A DNA stretch of 55,161 bases from Thermoplasmata archaeon (GTDB lineage: Archaea > Thermoplasmatota > Thermoplasmata > Lutacidiplasmatales > UBA184): positions 166,542-221,702 of the forward strand of contig JAKIVS010000001.1 of NCBI GenBank assembly GCA_022750435.1, given 5' to 3'. Made by a program: the position numbers and the translations under genes. Each line of letters opens with the position of its first letter. Positions within the stretch are counted from its first letter, which is position 1. Under the pieces are notes generated by a model. The model did not search any database and was not told the origin of the DNA. It saw only the letters and a list, made by a program, of their open reading frames with translations. Below are positions 7,361 to 15,364 of this stretch, piece by piece.

Positions 7361-8656
7361 ATGCAGACGGATACGTGCAACCAACCGGGCGACGGGGCCC
7401 TACCCTCCAACCGACCGGCCGGCACTTCGCTGCCTCCGACGAACCCTTCCTCGATCCTGGCGCGACCGCGCCGGACCACCCTCCTCGCCCTCGGAGCGGT
7501 GTTCGTTCTCGCGATCCTCGCCTCCTCCGCCACGCCCCTCCCGTCCGCGTCGACCTCGAACGGAGCGTTCGGTCCGTCCTCTCCCATTCAGAGCTCCGCG
7601 TACGGCAACTGCAACCCCGTCGGAACCCAGACCCCCTCCGCCATCCTGCAAGGGATCCCGGTCCCGTCGACGAACGTGACCCCCGGCGGGAACCTGTCGG
7701 CCGTCATGCAGGTCGAGGCCCAGAACTGGGTCGCCGCCGACTCGAACATCTCGGTGCATTTCCCGAGCATCTTCTTCGACTTCCCGCGCGCTTCCGGGGG
7801 GAACCAGCAATTGTTCTTCACGAACCGTTCGATTCTGATGAATTTCTCCGGATGGTCCACGCCGTCGTTCGGGTCGACCAAGAATTACACGTTCCCGAGC
7901 GGGCTGCAGTTCGAGGCGGGAGCGAAGGCGCGGATCGACTCGATGAAACTCGCGGTCACCGCCACGGTGGACTACGGCGGGATCACGATTGAGATCCGGT
8001 GGCACTGGACGTACACGTCGGCGCCGGGCGTTTCCATCACCTCTCCTTGGTCGGTGCCGACCACGAAGACGAACTGGCCCAAGGCCGTGCCGTCCATCTT
8101 CTGGCCGGCGCCCTATACCACCTACCTGAACAGCACCGGGATTTCGGCCGTGATCGGAACAAACTGGTCCGCCACCCTCGGCGGCGACGTGGGCGGTCGG
8201 ACGTTCTTCCTGGAGATGGAGTACCCGTCGGGAAGCGTCGTGCAGGACCTCCAGCAGACGGCGCCCGCGAACGCCACCACATTCCTGGTGCAAATCCCGA
8301 TGGTCAACTACGACCACTACCTCGACCCGGGCGCTTTCCTGATCCATATCCACGACGCGTGTGGGGCGATGCTCTACAGCAAGACGGTGAACGCGGTGTT
8401 CCCGCCCTCGGCGACCGTTGGGTTCTTCCTAACCCCGTCGGCCTGCGCGACCCACTTCATCACGTTCAACGGGACCAAGTACGGCAACGGGACCACCGGA
8501 GTCTTCCTGCCCTCCGCGACGGGGTACTCGATGTCGATCCCCGCCTGCACGGGACATCCGTTCTCGGGCTGGTCGACGACCGGGGCCATGCACATCGAGA
8601 ACGGTCATACGATGATCGTGAGCAATAGCGGTACGTTCACCGTCAACTACAGCTGA
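7361..8656 (+). CDS. Exported surface protein with C-terminal InlB-like repeat
   Basis: 431 aa. A cytoplasmic Pro/Ser-rich N-terminus is followed by a hydrophobic segment (RTTLLALGAVFVLAILAS, about residues 38-56) that serves as signal or anchor. The exported part is beta-rich, with many N-glycosylation sequons (for example NVT, NLS, NIS, NRS, NFS). The last 65 residues, ending HPFSGWSTTGAMHIENGH and FTVNYS, resemble the divergent InlB B-repeat (Flg_new_2-like) module. There is no C-terminal anchor, so it is either N-anchored or released. ATG 7361 is chosen for its AGGAGG site; an in-frame GTG at 7316 is an alternative. The next gene begins 20 nt after the stop, so the two probably form an operon. 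Function unknown. Confidence 0.75.
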   Translation: MQTDTCNQPGDGALPSNRPAGTSLPPTNPSSILARPRRTTLLALGAVFVLAILASSATPLPSASTSNGAFGPSSPIQSSAYGNCNPVGTQTPSAILQGIPVPSTNVTPGGNLSAVMQVEAQNWVAADSNISVHFPSIFFDFPRASGGNQQLFFTNRSILMNFSGWSTPSFGSTKNYTFPSGLQFEAGAKARIDSMKLAVTATVDYGGITIEIRWHWTYTSAPGVSITSPWSVPTTKTNWPKAVPSIFWPAPYTTYLNSTGISAVIGTNWSATLGGDVGGRTFFLEMEYPSGSVVQDLQQTAPANATTFLVQIPMVNYDHYLDPGAFLIHIHDACGAMLYSKTVNAVFPPSATVGFFLTPSACATHFITFNGTKYGNGTTGVFLPSATGYSMSIPACTGHPFSGWSTTGAMHIENGHTMIVSNSGTFTVNYS

Positions 8657-8676
8657 GCCAGGGACGGTGGGAAGCC

Positions 8677-11073
8677 GTGCGCGCGCGTCGCCCTCTCGGG
8701 CTCATTCGCGCCGCGCTCGTCATCACTCTGCTGCTCCTCGTCACGGGGACCGGTCCGGCTGCGGCCGCGCCCCTATCCTCCGCACGGGCGTCGTCGGCCC
8801 CGGCGGTCGTCCCCGCGGCCGCGACCCCGTACATCCAGCACGTGGTCGTGGTCGTCCTCGAGAACGAAGTGCTCTCCAACGTCTGGGGGCACGGGCCGTA
8901 CGAACGGTACCTCGCCGCCCAGTACGGCAACGCGACCCAATACTACGCGGCCTGCCACCCGTCGGCGCCGAACTACCTGGTCATGTTCGCCGCCGTGGTC
9001 AACCAGTGCGGATCGGATAGCTGGAACAATTACACGAACACCTCGATCAACGAGGAACTCGACGCGGCGGGCCTCAGCTGGGGGGCCTATGCGGAGAGCT
9101 TACCGTCGGGGGCGTGCGCCGACCCGGGCTCGGCTACCGCGGGGCTGTTCGCGACCCGGCACGTGCCGGCGCTCTGGTTCGCCAACGTCCTCCAGAACCA
9201 GACCTACTGCGGGGACCACGTGCTCCCCTCGGACTCGTTCAATCAGAGCCTGGCGAACGGGACCCTGCCGAACTACTCGTACTACACCCCGAACCTCTGC
9301 GACGACGGGCACAACGGGTGCGGCGGCAACACGACCGGGGCACAGATGACCGCGCAAGCGGATGCCTGGCTCGACGGGTGGCTGAGCCCGATCCTGAACC
9401 ACACGGGCACGTACGCCGGCGCGGCGGAACAGGCCCTGGTCAATCACACGGCGTTCTTCATCACGTGGGACGAGGGAACCGGTAGCAACAGCGGCTTCGC
9501 GGTGCCGGGCCTTACGGGTGGGGACAATTACAAGTGGTGCGGGCAGAACGGCGCGTCGGGCGACGCCGTCTGCGGCGGCCAGATCTACACCTCCGTGGTC
9601 AGCCCCTATTCCCGGCACACGACATTCACCGCCAACGACTCCCCGTATGGGCTGCTGCGGACCGTCGAGTGGCTGTTCGACCTGCCGCCTCTCGCGAACC
9701 CGGGCGGATTCGACAACACGAGCGGCTTTCCGGCGATGACCACCCTGTTTCGGTTCCCAGCGACGTTCAACGTCACCGCCCAGGAGTCCCAGCTTCCACC
9801 GAACGGCACGTGGTGGTTCAATGTCACCGGCGGTCCTACGACGTGGACGAACGGCACTTCCCTCACGGTTCCTCTGCCGAACGGCTCGTACGCCTTCACC
9901 GCCTCCACCCCCCTCCCCGGCTGGAACTCGCCGAACGGGACGTTCTCGGTCAACGGCACGGCCGTGAATGTCTCGGTGGCGTTCTCCGCGGAGCAGTACC
10001 CGGTCACGTTCACGAAGGGCGGCCTTCCCCCCGGGACGTGGTGGCAGCTCACGGTCGACGGGGATCGGCAGCCGGGAACCAACCAGACCTCCGTGGTCGT
10101 GAACCTCTCCGAAGGGTTCCAATTCTGGGTCGCCACCACCAACGACTCCACCTGGAACTCACCCAACGGGACCTTCCCGCTCTTCGGCGGCCCGTGGAGC
10201 GTGAACGTCACGTTCTCGCGCGTCACCTACCTCGCCACCGTCACGCAAACCAGCCTCCCTGCGACGACGAGCTGGTGGCTGAACGTGACCAACGAGACGG
10301 ATGTCGTCGGGATGGGGAGCCGACTTTCGGTGTACCTACCGAACGGGTCGTACCCGTTCACCGCCCAAGCGGACGGGAACTCGTGGAGCCGTGGGGCCGG
10401 GACGCTCGACGTTGCGGGAGGAGCCGCTTTCGCGTCGGTGAACTTCACCCTCGAAGTCTTCCCCGTCATCTTCTCCGCCTCGGGCCTCACAGTCGGCGCC
10501 ACGTGGAACCTGACGCTTGAGGGAGCCGTTCGGAACCTCTCGTACGATGGATCGACGTCGTTCTCCGAGCCGAACGGGACCTATTCGTATCGCGTCCTGG
10601 CGCCGTCGAACGCCCCACCGCTCCGACCGAACGGGACGTTCTTGGTCGCGGGTGGGCCGGTGAACGTCACCGTCGGGTTTGACCCGGCGCTGTCGGTTGG
10701 CGGACTCCCCGCCACGCCGACGGTCGTCGAACTCGGCGGGCCGGTGTCGATTGCCGGGACCATCCAGGGGGGGACTCCTCCGTTCCAAGTCCGATTCAGC
10801 GGCCTGCCGCCGGGGTGCAACAATTCGACCCCCCCGACCCTTCGGTGCATCCCGTCGACTGCCGGACATTTTACGGTGGTCCTCTCGGTGACGGACTCGG
10901 TCGGAGCCATCGCCTCCGCCACGACGACCGTGGTGGTCGTGGTGACCTCCGGCCCCGGTCCGAACGCGATCCCGGGGGCGCCGTCCTGGTCGCTCGACGT
11001 GGGCCTGGTGGCCGTGGCCGCGATCGCCGTCGGAGCCGGATTCGTCGTGGCTCGCCGTTTCCGGCGTCGGTGA
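8677..11073 (+). CDS. Secreted PF04185-type phosphoesterase fused to surface repeats, membrane anchored
   Basis: 798 aa from GTG 8677. After a signal peptide (about 1-32), residues about 50-360 form a phosphoesterase/acid phosphatase domain of the AlkP-like fold: HVVVVVLENEV (metal Glu/Asn region), HPSAPNYLVM (the HPSxPNY signature), FFITWDEGTG (metal Asp/Glu) and YTSVVSPYSRH. The paralogue at 11235 has His in GGHIY where this protein has Gln in GGQIY, so one predicted metal or active-site contact may differ. About four or five thermopsin-like repeats follow (LPPGTWWQLTVDG, PNGSYAFTA), then one Ig/PKD-like domain (LPPGCNNSTPPTLRCIPSTAG) and a C-terminal membrane helix with RRFRRR. It likely cleaves phosphate esters outside the cell while tethered to the membrane. 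It probably shares a transcript with the gene at 7361. Confidence 0.82.
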   Translation: MRARRPLGLIRAALVITLLLLVTGTGPAAAAPLSSARASSAPAVVPAAATPYIQHVVVVVLENEVLSNVWGHGPYERYLAAQYGNATQYYAACHPSAPNYLVMFAAVVNQCGSDSWNNYTNTSINEELDAAGLSWGAYAESLPSGACADPGSATAGLFATRHVPALWFANVLQNQTYCGDHVLPSDSFNQSLANGTLPNYSYYTPNLCDDGHNGCGGNTTGAQMTAQADAWLDGWLSPILNHTGTYAGAAEQALVNHTAFFITWDEGTGSNSGFAVPGLTGGDNYKWCGQNGASGDAVCGGQIYTSVVSPYSRHTTFTANDSPYGLLRTVEWLFDLPPLANPGGFDNTSGFPAMTTLFRFPATFNVTAQESQLPPNGTWWFNVTGGPTTWTNGTSLTVPLPNGSYAFTASTPLPGWNSPNGTFSVNGTAVNVSVAFSAEQYPVTFTKGGLPPGTWWQLTVDGDRQPGTNQTSVVVNLSEGFQFWVATTNDSTWNSPNGTFPLFGGPWSVNVTFSRVTYLATVTQTSLPATTSWWLNVTNETDVVGMGSRLSVYLPNGSYPFTAQADGNSWSRGAGTLDVAGGAAFASVNFTLEVFPVIFSASGLTVGATWNLTLEGAVRNLSYDGSTSFSEPNGTYSYRVLAPSNAPPLRPNGTFLVAGGPVNVTVGFDPALSVGGLPATPTVVELGGPVSIAGTIQGGTPPFQVRFSGLPPGCNNSTPPTLRCIPSTAGHFTVVLSVTDSVGAIASATTTVVVVVTSGPGPNAIPGAPSWSLDVGLVAVAAIAVGAGFVVARRFRRR

Positions 11074-11234
11074 GCCGGCGGTTCGCCGAAAGTCTTGCGC
11101 GCGCCGGATCCGTCCCGTCGAATTCGGGTCGCTAGGTTCCGCTACGGCTCCGTCGCACCTCTCGGACCGGAGTTCTCGCCAAGGGCGTACCGGTCCCGGC
11201 AGGGACGGCGCCCGTCCGGGAACGGGTGCCCGAC

Positions 11235-12266
11235 TCAACCGACTCGGCGTTGGGGGGCGGCGACGGGGGACATCAACGCCAGGTCCGCGGCGTTGCGGGG
11301 GGCGTGGCCGGACGGCTTCTTCGCGGGGAAGGAGAAGAGGTCCTCCATCGGCGGGTGGGTCGTCCAGTTGTCGTTGTGCCCCGTGTGCCCGAGGCCCAGC
11401 AGCCACTCGGTGGTCGTCAACAGGTCGTAGTCGTCGTACTGGGTCGTGGAGTTGTAGCCGCCGACGGTGTACGGCGAGACCGCGGCCATGTAGATGTGAC
11501 CCCCGCCGGAGCCGCCGTTGATCCCGAGGTTGGAGGTCCCCTCGTCGAAGGTGAGGAAGAACACCGTGTTCGAGAACAGCGACCCGTTGACGAGCGGCGG
11601 TAGCCACGTCTGGAGCCACGCGTTCGCGACGCTCACATTCGTGTCGTGTCCGTCGTCCGTGTTGTTCGGAACGACGAAGGAGTAGTTCGGGAGCTTGCTG
11701 GCCGCCACGTCGGCGTTCCAGGCGGTGAAGTTCACGACGTGCGAATCGCACTTCGCCGTGTTCGACACCACGTCGTAGTACATCATGAACGGATTGTGAT
11801 TGATGTCGTAGGTCCCGGAGCTGTTCGGGTCGCACGGGTAGGGCATCCCCTCCAAGAACGCCCCCCAGGTCCGGCCCGTGTTGCCGACGAGGTCCCCGAT
11901 CTGCTTCGTCTTTGTCACCTTGAATTGGTTCGTGGTGATCCCGGACGTCGCGGCGAGATAGTTCGGCAGCGAGTAGTGCTCCACGGAGTAGTACTGGCTC
12001 GCGAAGGCGTAGTGGTCGGCGAGGTACGCGAAGTAGCTTCCGTTCGCCAGCACCGAGCCGACCTCGGCGTTCTCGAAGTACAGGATCACGACATGGCGGA
12101 TTGGACTCGGATACACGGGGGTGGAGTCGGCATGGAGCGGCGCCACCGCCGTGGATCCGCTCGGTACGGCGCCCAGTAGCGCCGCCCCGACCAGGACGAT
12201 CGCGACTCCGACCGCCGCGAGGGCCGTTCGGAGAATGTGCGCGTGGGACCACGTAGGGACACGCAT
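11235..12266 (-). CDS. Secreted PF04185-type phosphoesterase (acid phosphatase/phospholipase C family)
   Basis: 343 aa. An N-terminal hydrophobic segment (about 10-33) exports the protein; no C-terminal anchor. Family motifs: RHVVILYFENAEVGS, the HYSLPNYLAATSG signature, NYSFVVPNNTDDGHD, FFLTFDEGTS and GGGHIYMAAVSPY, which together match PF04185 phosphoesterases of the AlkP-like superfamily. It hydrolyses phosphomonoesters or phosphodiesters; the substrate is not readable from sequence. It is a shorter relative of the catalytic domain at 8677 and lies tail to tail with it, 161 nt apart. The TATA box (12290-12297, minus strand) is centred 27 nt before the ATG, so the mRNA should be leaderless. 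Confidence 0.82.
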   Translation of the reverse strand: MRVPTWSHAHILRTALAAVGVAIVLVGAALLGAVPSGSTAVAPLHADSTPVYPSPIRHVVILYFENAEVGSVLANGSYFAYLADHYAFASQYYSVEHYSLPNYLAATSGITTNQFKVTKTKQIGDLVGNTGRTWGAFLEGMPYPCDPNSSGTYDINHNPFMMYYDVVSNTAKCDSHVVNFTAWNADVAASKLPNYSFVVPNNTDDGHDTNVSVANAWLQTWLPPLVNGSLFSNTVFFLTFDEGTSNLGINGGSGGGHIYMAAVSPYTVGGYNSTTQYDDYDLLTTTEWLLGLGHTGHNDNWTTHPPMEDLFSFPAKKPSGHAPRNAADLALMSPVAAPQRRVG

Positions 12267-12289
12267 CGATCCCTCGGAGCGCTCGTCGG

Positions 12290-12297
12290 ATAAAAAG
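12290..12297 (-). promoter_or_regulatory. TATA box of the secreted phosphoesterase at 11235-12266
   Basis: CTTTTTAT on the minus strand, one of the strongest TATA elements in the window, centred about 27 nt before the ATG at 12266 and so predicting a leaderless transcript. Confidence 0.65.
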
Positions 12298-12390
12298 GCT
12301 CGTCCCGGGATGTGGGTCCCATCGAAGAAGTTCGTCCCGAACGCCGACGGAGGAGCGGACGGAGACGCACCTCCCCGGCGGGCCTGGTCG

Positions 12391-13911
12391 CTAGATGTAT
12401 CCCCAGGAGCGAAGCCGCTCTTCGACGTCGCTCGATACGGCCACCGACGAGGACTCGGCCATGCGGCCCGCCACCCCGCGGACTTCGCCGGCCAGGCCCG
12501 CGAGCTCCGGCCCCCGGATGGGCCACAAGTCGGTCCGCTCGTCCGGGTCCCGCCGCACGTCGTAGGCGCAGATCCGGTCGTCCGTCGCGTCGTACACGAC
12601 CTTCAGGTCCCCTTCCCAGCCGGCCACGAGGATCCGGTCGAACTCGTGCTTCCGCTTCTCCGACAGACGGCCGCGCTCGTGCTCCGGGATGATCGTCTTC
12701 CACACGAGACCGTCGGCGGCGGCCAGGACGGGGCCGGGGCGGGGCCGGTCGCGGAGCTGACCGAGGGGGACTCCGGAAGAGACGAGCGGGTAGGGGAGCT
12801 CTGCGTCCTCGGCCAACGTCGGTGCGACGTCCACGAGGCTCGCCCATCCCGTCGCCTCCCCGGCCGGCGACCGCTGGCGGGCACGCCGGATCCAGAGCGG
12901 GATGCGGACGAGCGGTTCTTCGAGGCGGAGCATGTGGAACAGGACGTCGTGCTCGCCGAACGCCTGGCCGTGGTCGCTGGTGACGACCACGGTCGTGTCG
13001 TCCCATCGCCCGTGTCGTTGGAACACCTCCGCGATCCCCGCAAGCCGACGATCGGCGTCGCGAAGGTTTTCTCGGAACAGCTCGTGGAGCTGCCGGTACT
13101 CGTCCGCTGTGGGCGTCCAGGAGCCCGCCAACCAGCCGACATGGTCCTGGCGCGCCCGGCCCCGCTTCAACCATCCGAGGACGTCCGAGCGCCACTCGGA
13201 CATCGGGTAGTACGGCTCGTGCGTCTCCAGGAGATTCACGAACGTGAACACCGGCTTTTCGGCGGGGGTCTCCGACAGCCAGCGGTCGAGGGTCGGCTCG
13301 ATCCATGGCGAGACGCCGGGGAGCTCGCGCGCGTCGGGGTGGCGGAGTCGCTGGGAGAACCGTCCGGCGGAGTCCGTGACGAAGGGGAACCGGTACACGA
13401 CTCGACTGCTGAGCTTGAGCGCCTGCCAGGCCGGCCCGTGCTGAAGGCGGCTCAGGCTGGACGATGCCGGCCCTACCCCGTCGTCGAGCGTATGCGGCGG
13501 GTGACCGCTCCCCGAGACCCGAAGGTACGGTTCCCACCAGCCCGCCCAGGCGGCACGGTCGAATCCCTCGGTGAAACCGAGGTCGGGAGAAATCAGGTGG
13601 TTGGCGGAGAGGGACATCGTCCGGTACCCCCGCTCGCGCAGGAGGCTCGGGAGCCGTGGGATCCCGCCGACGAGCTTCAGGGCGGACTTGGCGTGCGCTC
13701 CGTGCTCCCAGGGGTAGAGGCCCGTGAACAGGCTGGCGTGGGACGGGACCGTCCACGGCGCGGGGCTCACGGCGTTGGGGAACCACATCCCTTCGCGGCG
13801 GAGCCGGTCGGCGAACGGCATGTTGGTGACGGCGCGCGGACCCCCCGGCAGGTCGTCAGCGCGGCCGCAGTCGAAGACGATGACGAGGACGTTCGGCGGA
13901 GGTCGGCCCAT
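12391..13911 (-). CDS. Cytoplasmic AlkP-superfamily (sulfatase-like) hydrolase, Thr nucleophile
   Basis: 506 aa, no signal peptide. The AlkP fold is clear: metal Asp14 in LVIVFDCGRAD, the nucleophile motif APWTVPSHASLFTGLYP with Thr54, NLLETHEPY, and metal-binding VVTSDHGQAFGEH. Classical sulfatases need C/S-x-P-x-R for formylglycine; here the positions read T-V-P-S-H, so a formylglycine sulfatase is unlikely and a Thr-nucleophile phosphodiesterase or transferase is more probable. It ends DVEERLRSWGYI, nearly identical to the end of the paralogue at 32935. It may act on a phosphorylated glycan or lipid-linked intermediate, given two GT-C genes 1.4 kb away; this is inference. I see no TATA box at leaderless spacing, but a short upstream ORF ends on its start codon. 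Confidence 0.82.
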   Translation of the reverse strand: MGRPPPNVLVIVFDCGRADDLPGGPRAVTNMPFADRLRREGMWFPNAVSPAPWTVPSHASLFTGLYPWEHGAHAKSALKLVGGIPRLPSLLRERGYRTMSLSANHLISPDLGFTEGFDRAAWAGWWEPYLRVSGSGHPPHTLDDGVGPASSSLSRLQHGPAWQALKLSSRVVYRFPFVTDSAGRFSQRLRHPDARELPGVSPWIEPTLDRWLSETPAEKPVFTFVNLLETHEPYYPMSEWRSDVLGWLKRGRARQDHVGWLAGSWTPTADEYRQLHELFRENLRDADRRLAGIAEVFQRHGRWDDTTVVVTSDHGQAFGEHDVLFHMLRLEEPLVRIPLWIRRARQRSPAGEATGWASLVDVAPTLAEDAELPYPLVSSGVPLGQLRDRPRPGPVLAAADGLVWKTIIPEHERGRLSEKRKHEFDRILVAGWEGDLKVVYDATDDRICAYDVRRDPDERTDLWPIRGPELAGLAGEVRGVAGRMAESSSVAVSSDVEERLRSWGYI

Positions 13912-14012
13912 CAGGAGGCCACCATCGCGGGGGACCCCCGCGCGGTCGCCCGACTCTCGCGTCCGACGCCCGAGGGAGGGTCAGAATGTCCGGCGCGGAG
14001 AGGAACCGTCAT
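13911..14012 (-). CDS. Possible upstream ORF (33 codons) ending on the AlkP start codon
   Basis: The minus-strand ATG at 14012 opens 33 codons (starting MTVPLRAGHS) whose TGA shares one base with the ATG of the next gene (TGATG). A weak TATA (CATAAG) lies about 36 nt before it. In GC-rich DNA open frames are common, so this may be chance; it is listed because similar arrangements occur upstream of sat and two other genes. Confidence 0.2.
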   Translation of the reverse strand: MTVPLRAGHSDPPSGVGRESRATARGSPAMVAS

Positions 14013-14266
14013 GCGAACCCCGTGGTCCCGCGCGTGAACTCCGACGCTTATGACCGTGGCGAGTCGGTCTGTCGCTCCGGTTCGCGACGGTCGAGACTCC
14101 GGGGACGGAGGCCCCGGGAGGCCGGGGCGGGGGCCCTCCTCCGTACGGGAAACCGCGGAGGGTGGCGTCGTTCGGGCCGAGAACGAATTCGTCCCGGCAG
14201 CCCCGGCGTGTTTCCGAATGCCTTGTTTCGGTCGTCCTAATGTGACCCGCGGGTCATGATGAAAGC
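13912..14266. other. 355-bp intergenic region with candidate regulatory signals
   Basis: This lies between the divergent genes at 13911 and 14267. It contains a possible minus-strand TATA (CATAAG, 14046-14051), a possible upstream ORF (13911-14012), GC-rich inverted repeats around 14098-14165, and the 14-bp palindrome at 14243-14256. Small ORFs here (for example 13986-14240) have Arg/Gly-rich composition typical of shadows. I find no tRNA, SRP or RNase P signature, though a structured RNA cannot be excluded. Confidence 0.4.
14243..14256. promoter_or_regulatory. Palindromic operator candidate, site 3 (TGACCCGCGGGTCA)
   Basis: A perfect 14-bp palindrome that includes the core ACCCGCGGGT. It begins right after a weak TATA-like CCTAATG (14236-14242) and ends 11 nt before GTG 14267, so a bound protein would cover the transcription start of the surface-protein gene. 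Confidence 0.5.
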
Positions 14267-15313
14267 GTGCACCAGCGTCTGGGATTCGTCACGTTCGCCG
14301 CCGCCGTTCTCCTCCTGACCCTGTTGGCGCCCTCGGTCTCCAACCCCGGCTCCCTCTCCGCGGACCCGCCGGACCGCTCCGTCGCGTGGGAGTCGCGCCC
14401 GGCGGGGAATACTTCGATCAACGACGCGATCGCCCTCACGGGGTCGTCGCCGACCGGCACCCTCCCCGTCGGGACGCTCGTGCGGGTCAACCTCCGCTTC
14501 ATGGCGAGCTCGACGACGTCGGCCCCCAACGCCACGGTCTACGTGCCCCAGCAGCAGGCCGTCTTCCCCGCCGTCCCCGCTTCGGTGCAGATCTTTCCCA
14601 CCGGGGTGAACCTCAGCGTCCCGTTCGGCTCGGAGGTCATCGTCAATTCGGGAACGTTCACCCTTCGCAACGCGACGACGTTCAACACGACGGGGAAGGT
14701 GACGTTCACGAGCGAGCTCGCGGCGCTGATGGGGTCGGAGCCGTTTGGGGACCTCACCGTCGACGCGCAATGGGGGTGGAACGTAACGACGCCGACCGGG
14801 ACCGTGACGACGAGCGGCTGGGAGCCGTCTCCCGGTCAGGTCATCCAACCCGCCGAGGTCGCGTTCCTCCAGAGCCTCCAACCCCGGAGCTTTACCGTCC
14901 CGGCCACGATCACCGCCTGTCTGACCGGCCCGGTACAGGGCCGCACGTTCTCGCTGCATGCGGAGACACCGAAGCCGGTCGACGACTTCGTCATCAACAC
15001 GACGCGGGACCCGGTCGGCGGACCGTTGGTGTTTTGCCTCTCGATCGTGATCGGGGCGACGATCGCTCCCCAACCGCTCCTCGCCCACGTCTGGGACTAC
15101 GAGTCGGTGACGCTCCTGCTCTACATCGTGAAATTGACGGTCACCAACCTCACTTCGGGCGGCGGAGGCGGCGGCGGTCCCGACTGGACCGAGTACGTCG
15201 ACATCGCCGCAATCCTCGGGGTTGCGCTGGTCGCGGTCGGCGTAGTGGTCGTCCTGCGGCGTCAGCCGCCGCACCCCCCCGCTCCGGCCCAAGACGTGTC
15301 GCCGCCGCCGTAG
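14267..15313 (+). CDS. Surface protein with signal peptide and C-terminal membrane anchor
   Basis: 348 aa from GTG 14267. Signal peptide HQRLGFVTFAAAVLLLTLLA. The ectodomain is beta-rich, with sequons such as NTS, NAT, NLS and NTT, and two Cys residues near 225 and 255 that may pair. A run of seven Gly (about 294-300) forms a flexible stalk before the membrane helix IAAILGVALVAVGVVVVL and a short Pro-rich cytoplasmic tail. This is a type I surface-anchored layout. No catalytic motif is recognised. The promoter is weak (CCTAATG, 28 nt before the start) and overlaid by the 14-bp palindrome, so repression is likely. The gene converges with the GT-C gene ending at 15365. Confidence 0.7.
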   Translation: MHQRLGFVTFAAAVLLLTLLAPSVSNPGSLSADPPDRSVAWESRPAGNTSINDAIALTGSSPTGTLPVGTLVRVNLRFMASSTTSAPNATVYVPQQQAVFPAVPASVQIFPTGVNLSVPFGSEVIVNSGTFTLRNATTFNTTGKVTFTSELAALMGSEPFGDLTVDAQWGWNVTTPTGTVTTSGWEPSPGQVIQPAEVAFLQSLQPRSFTVPATITACLTGPVQGRTFSLHAETPKPVDDFVINTTRDPVGGPLVFCLSIVIGATIAPQPLLAHVWDYESVTLLLYIVKLTVTNLTSGGGGGGGPDWTEYVDIAAILGVALVAVGVVVVLRRQPPHPPAPAQDVSPPP

Positions 15314-15364
15314 ACCGGCTTCACGCCGCGAAGTCGGACTCAAGACCCCGGCGCGGGGTCCGGG

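Noticed and set aside
12391-13911. Formylglycine-dependent sulfatase
   Set aside because: The required C/S-x-P-x-R motif is absent; the position reads T-V-P-S-H. The same holds for the genes at 32935 and 41304.
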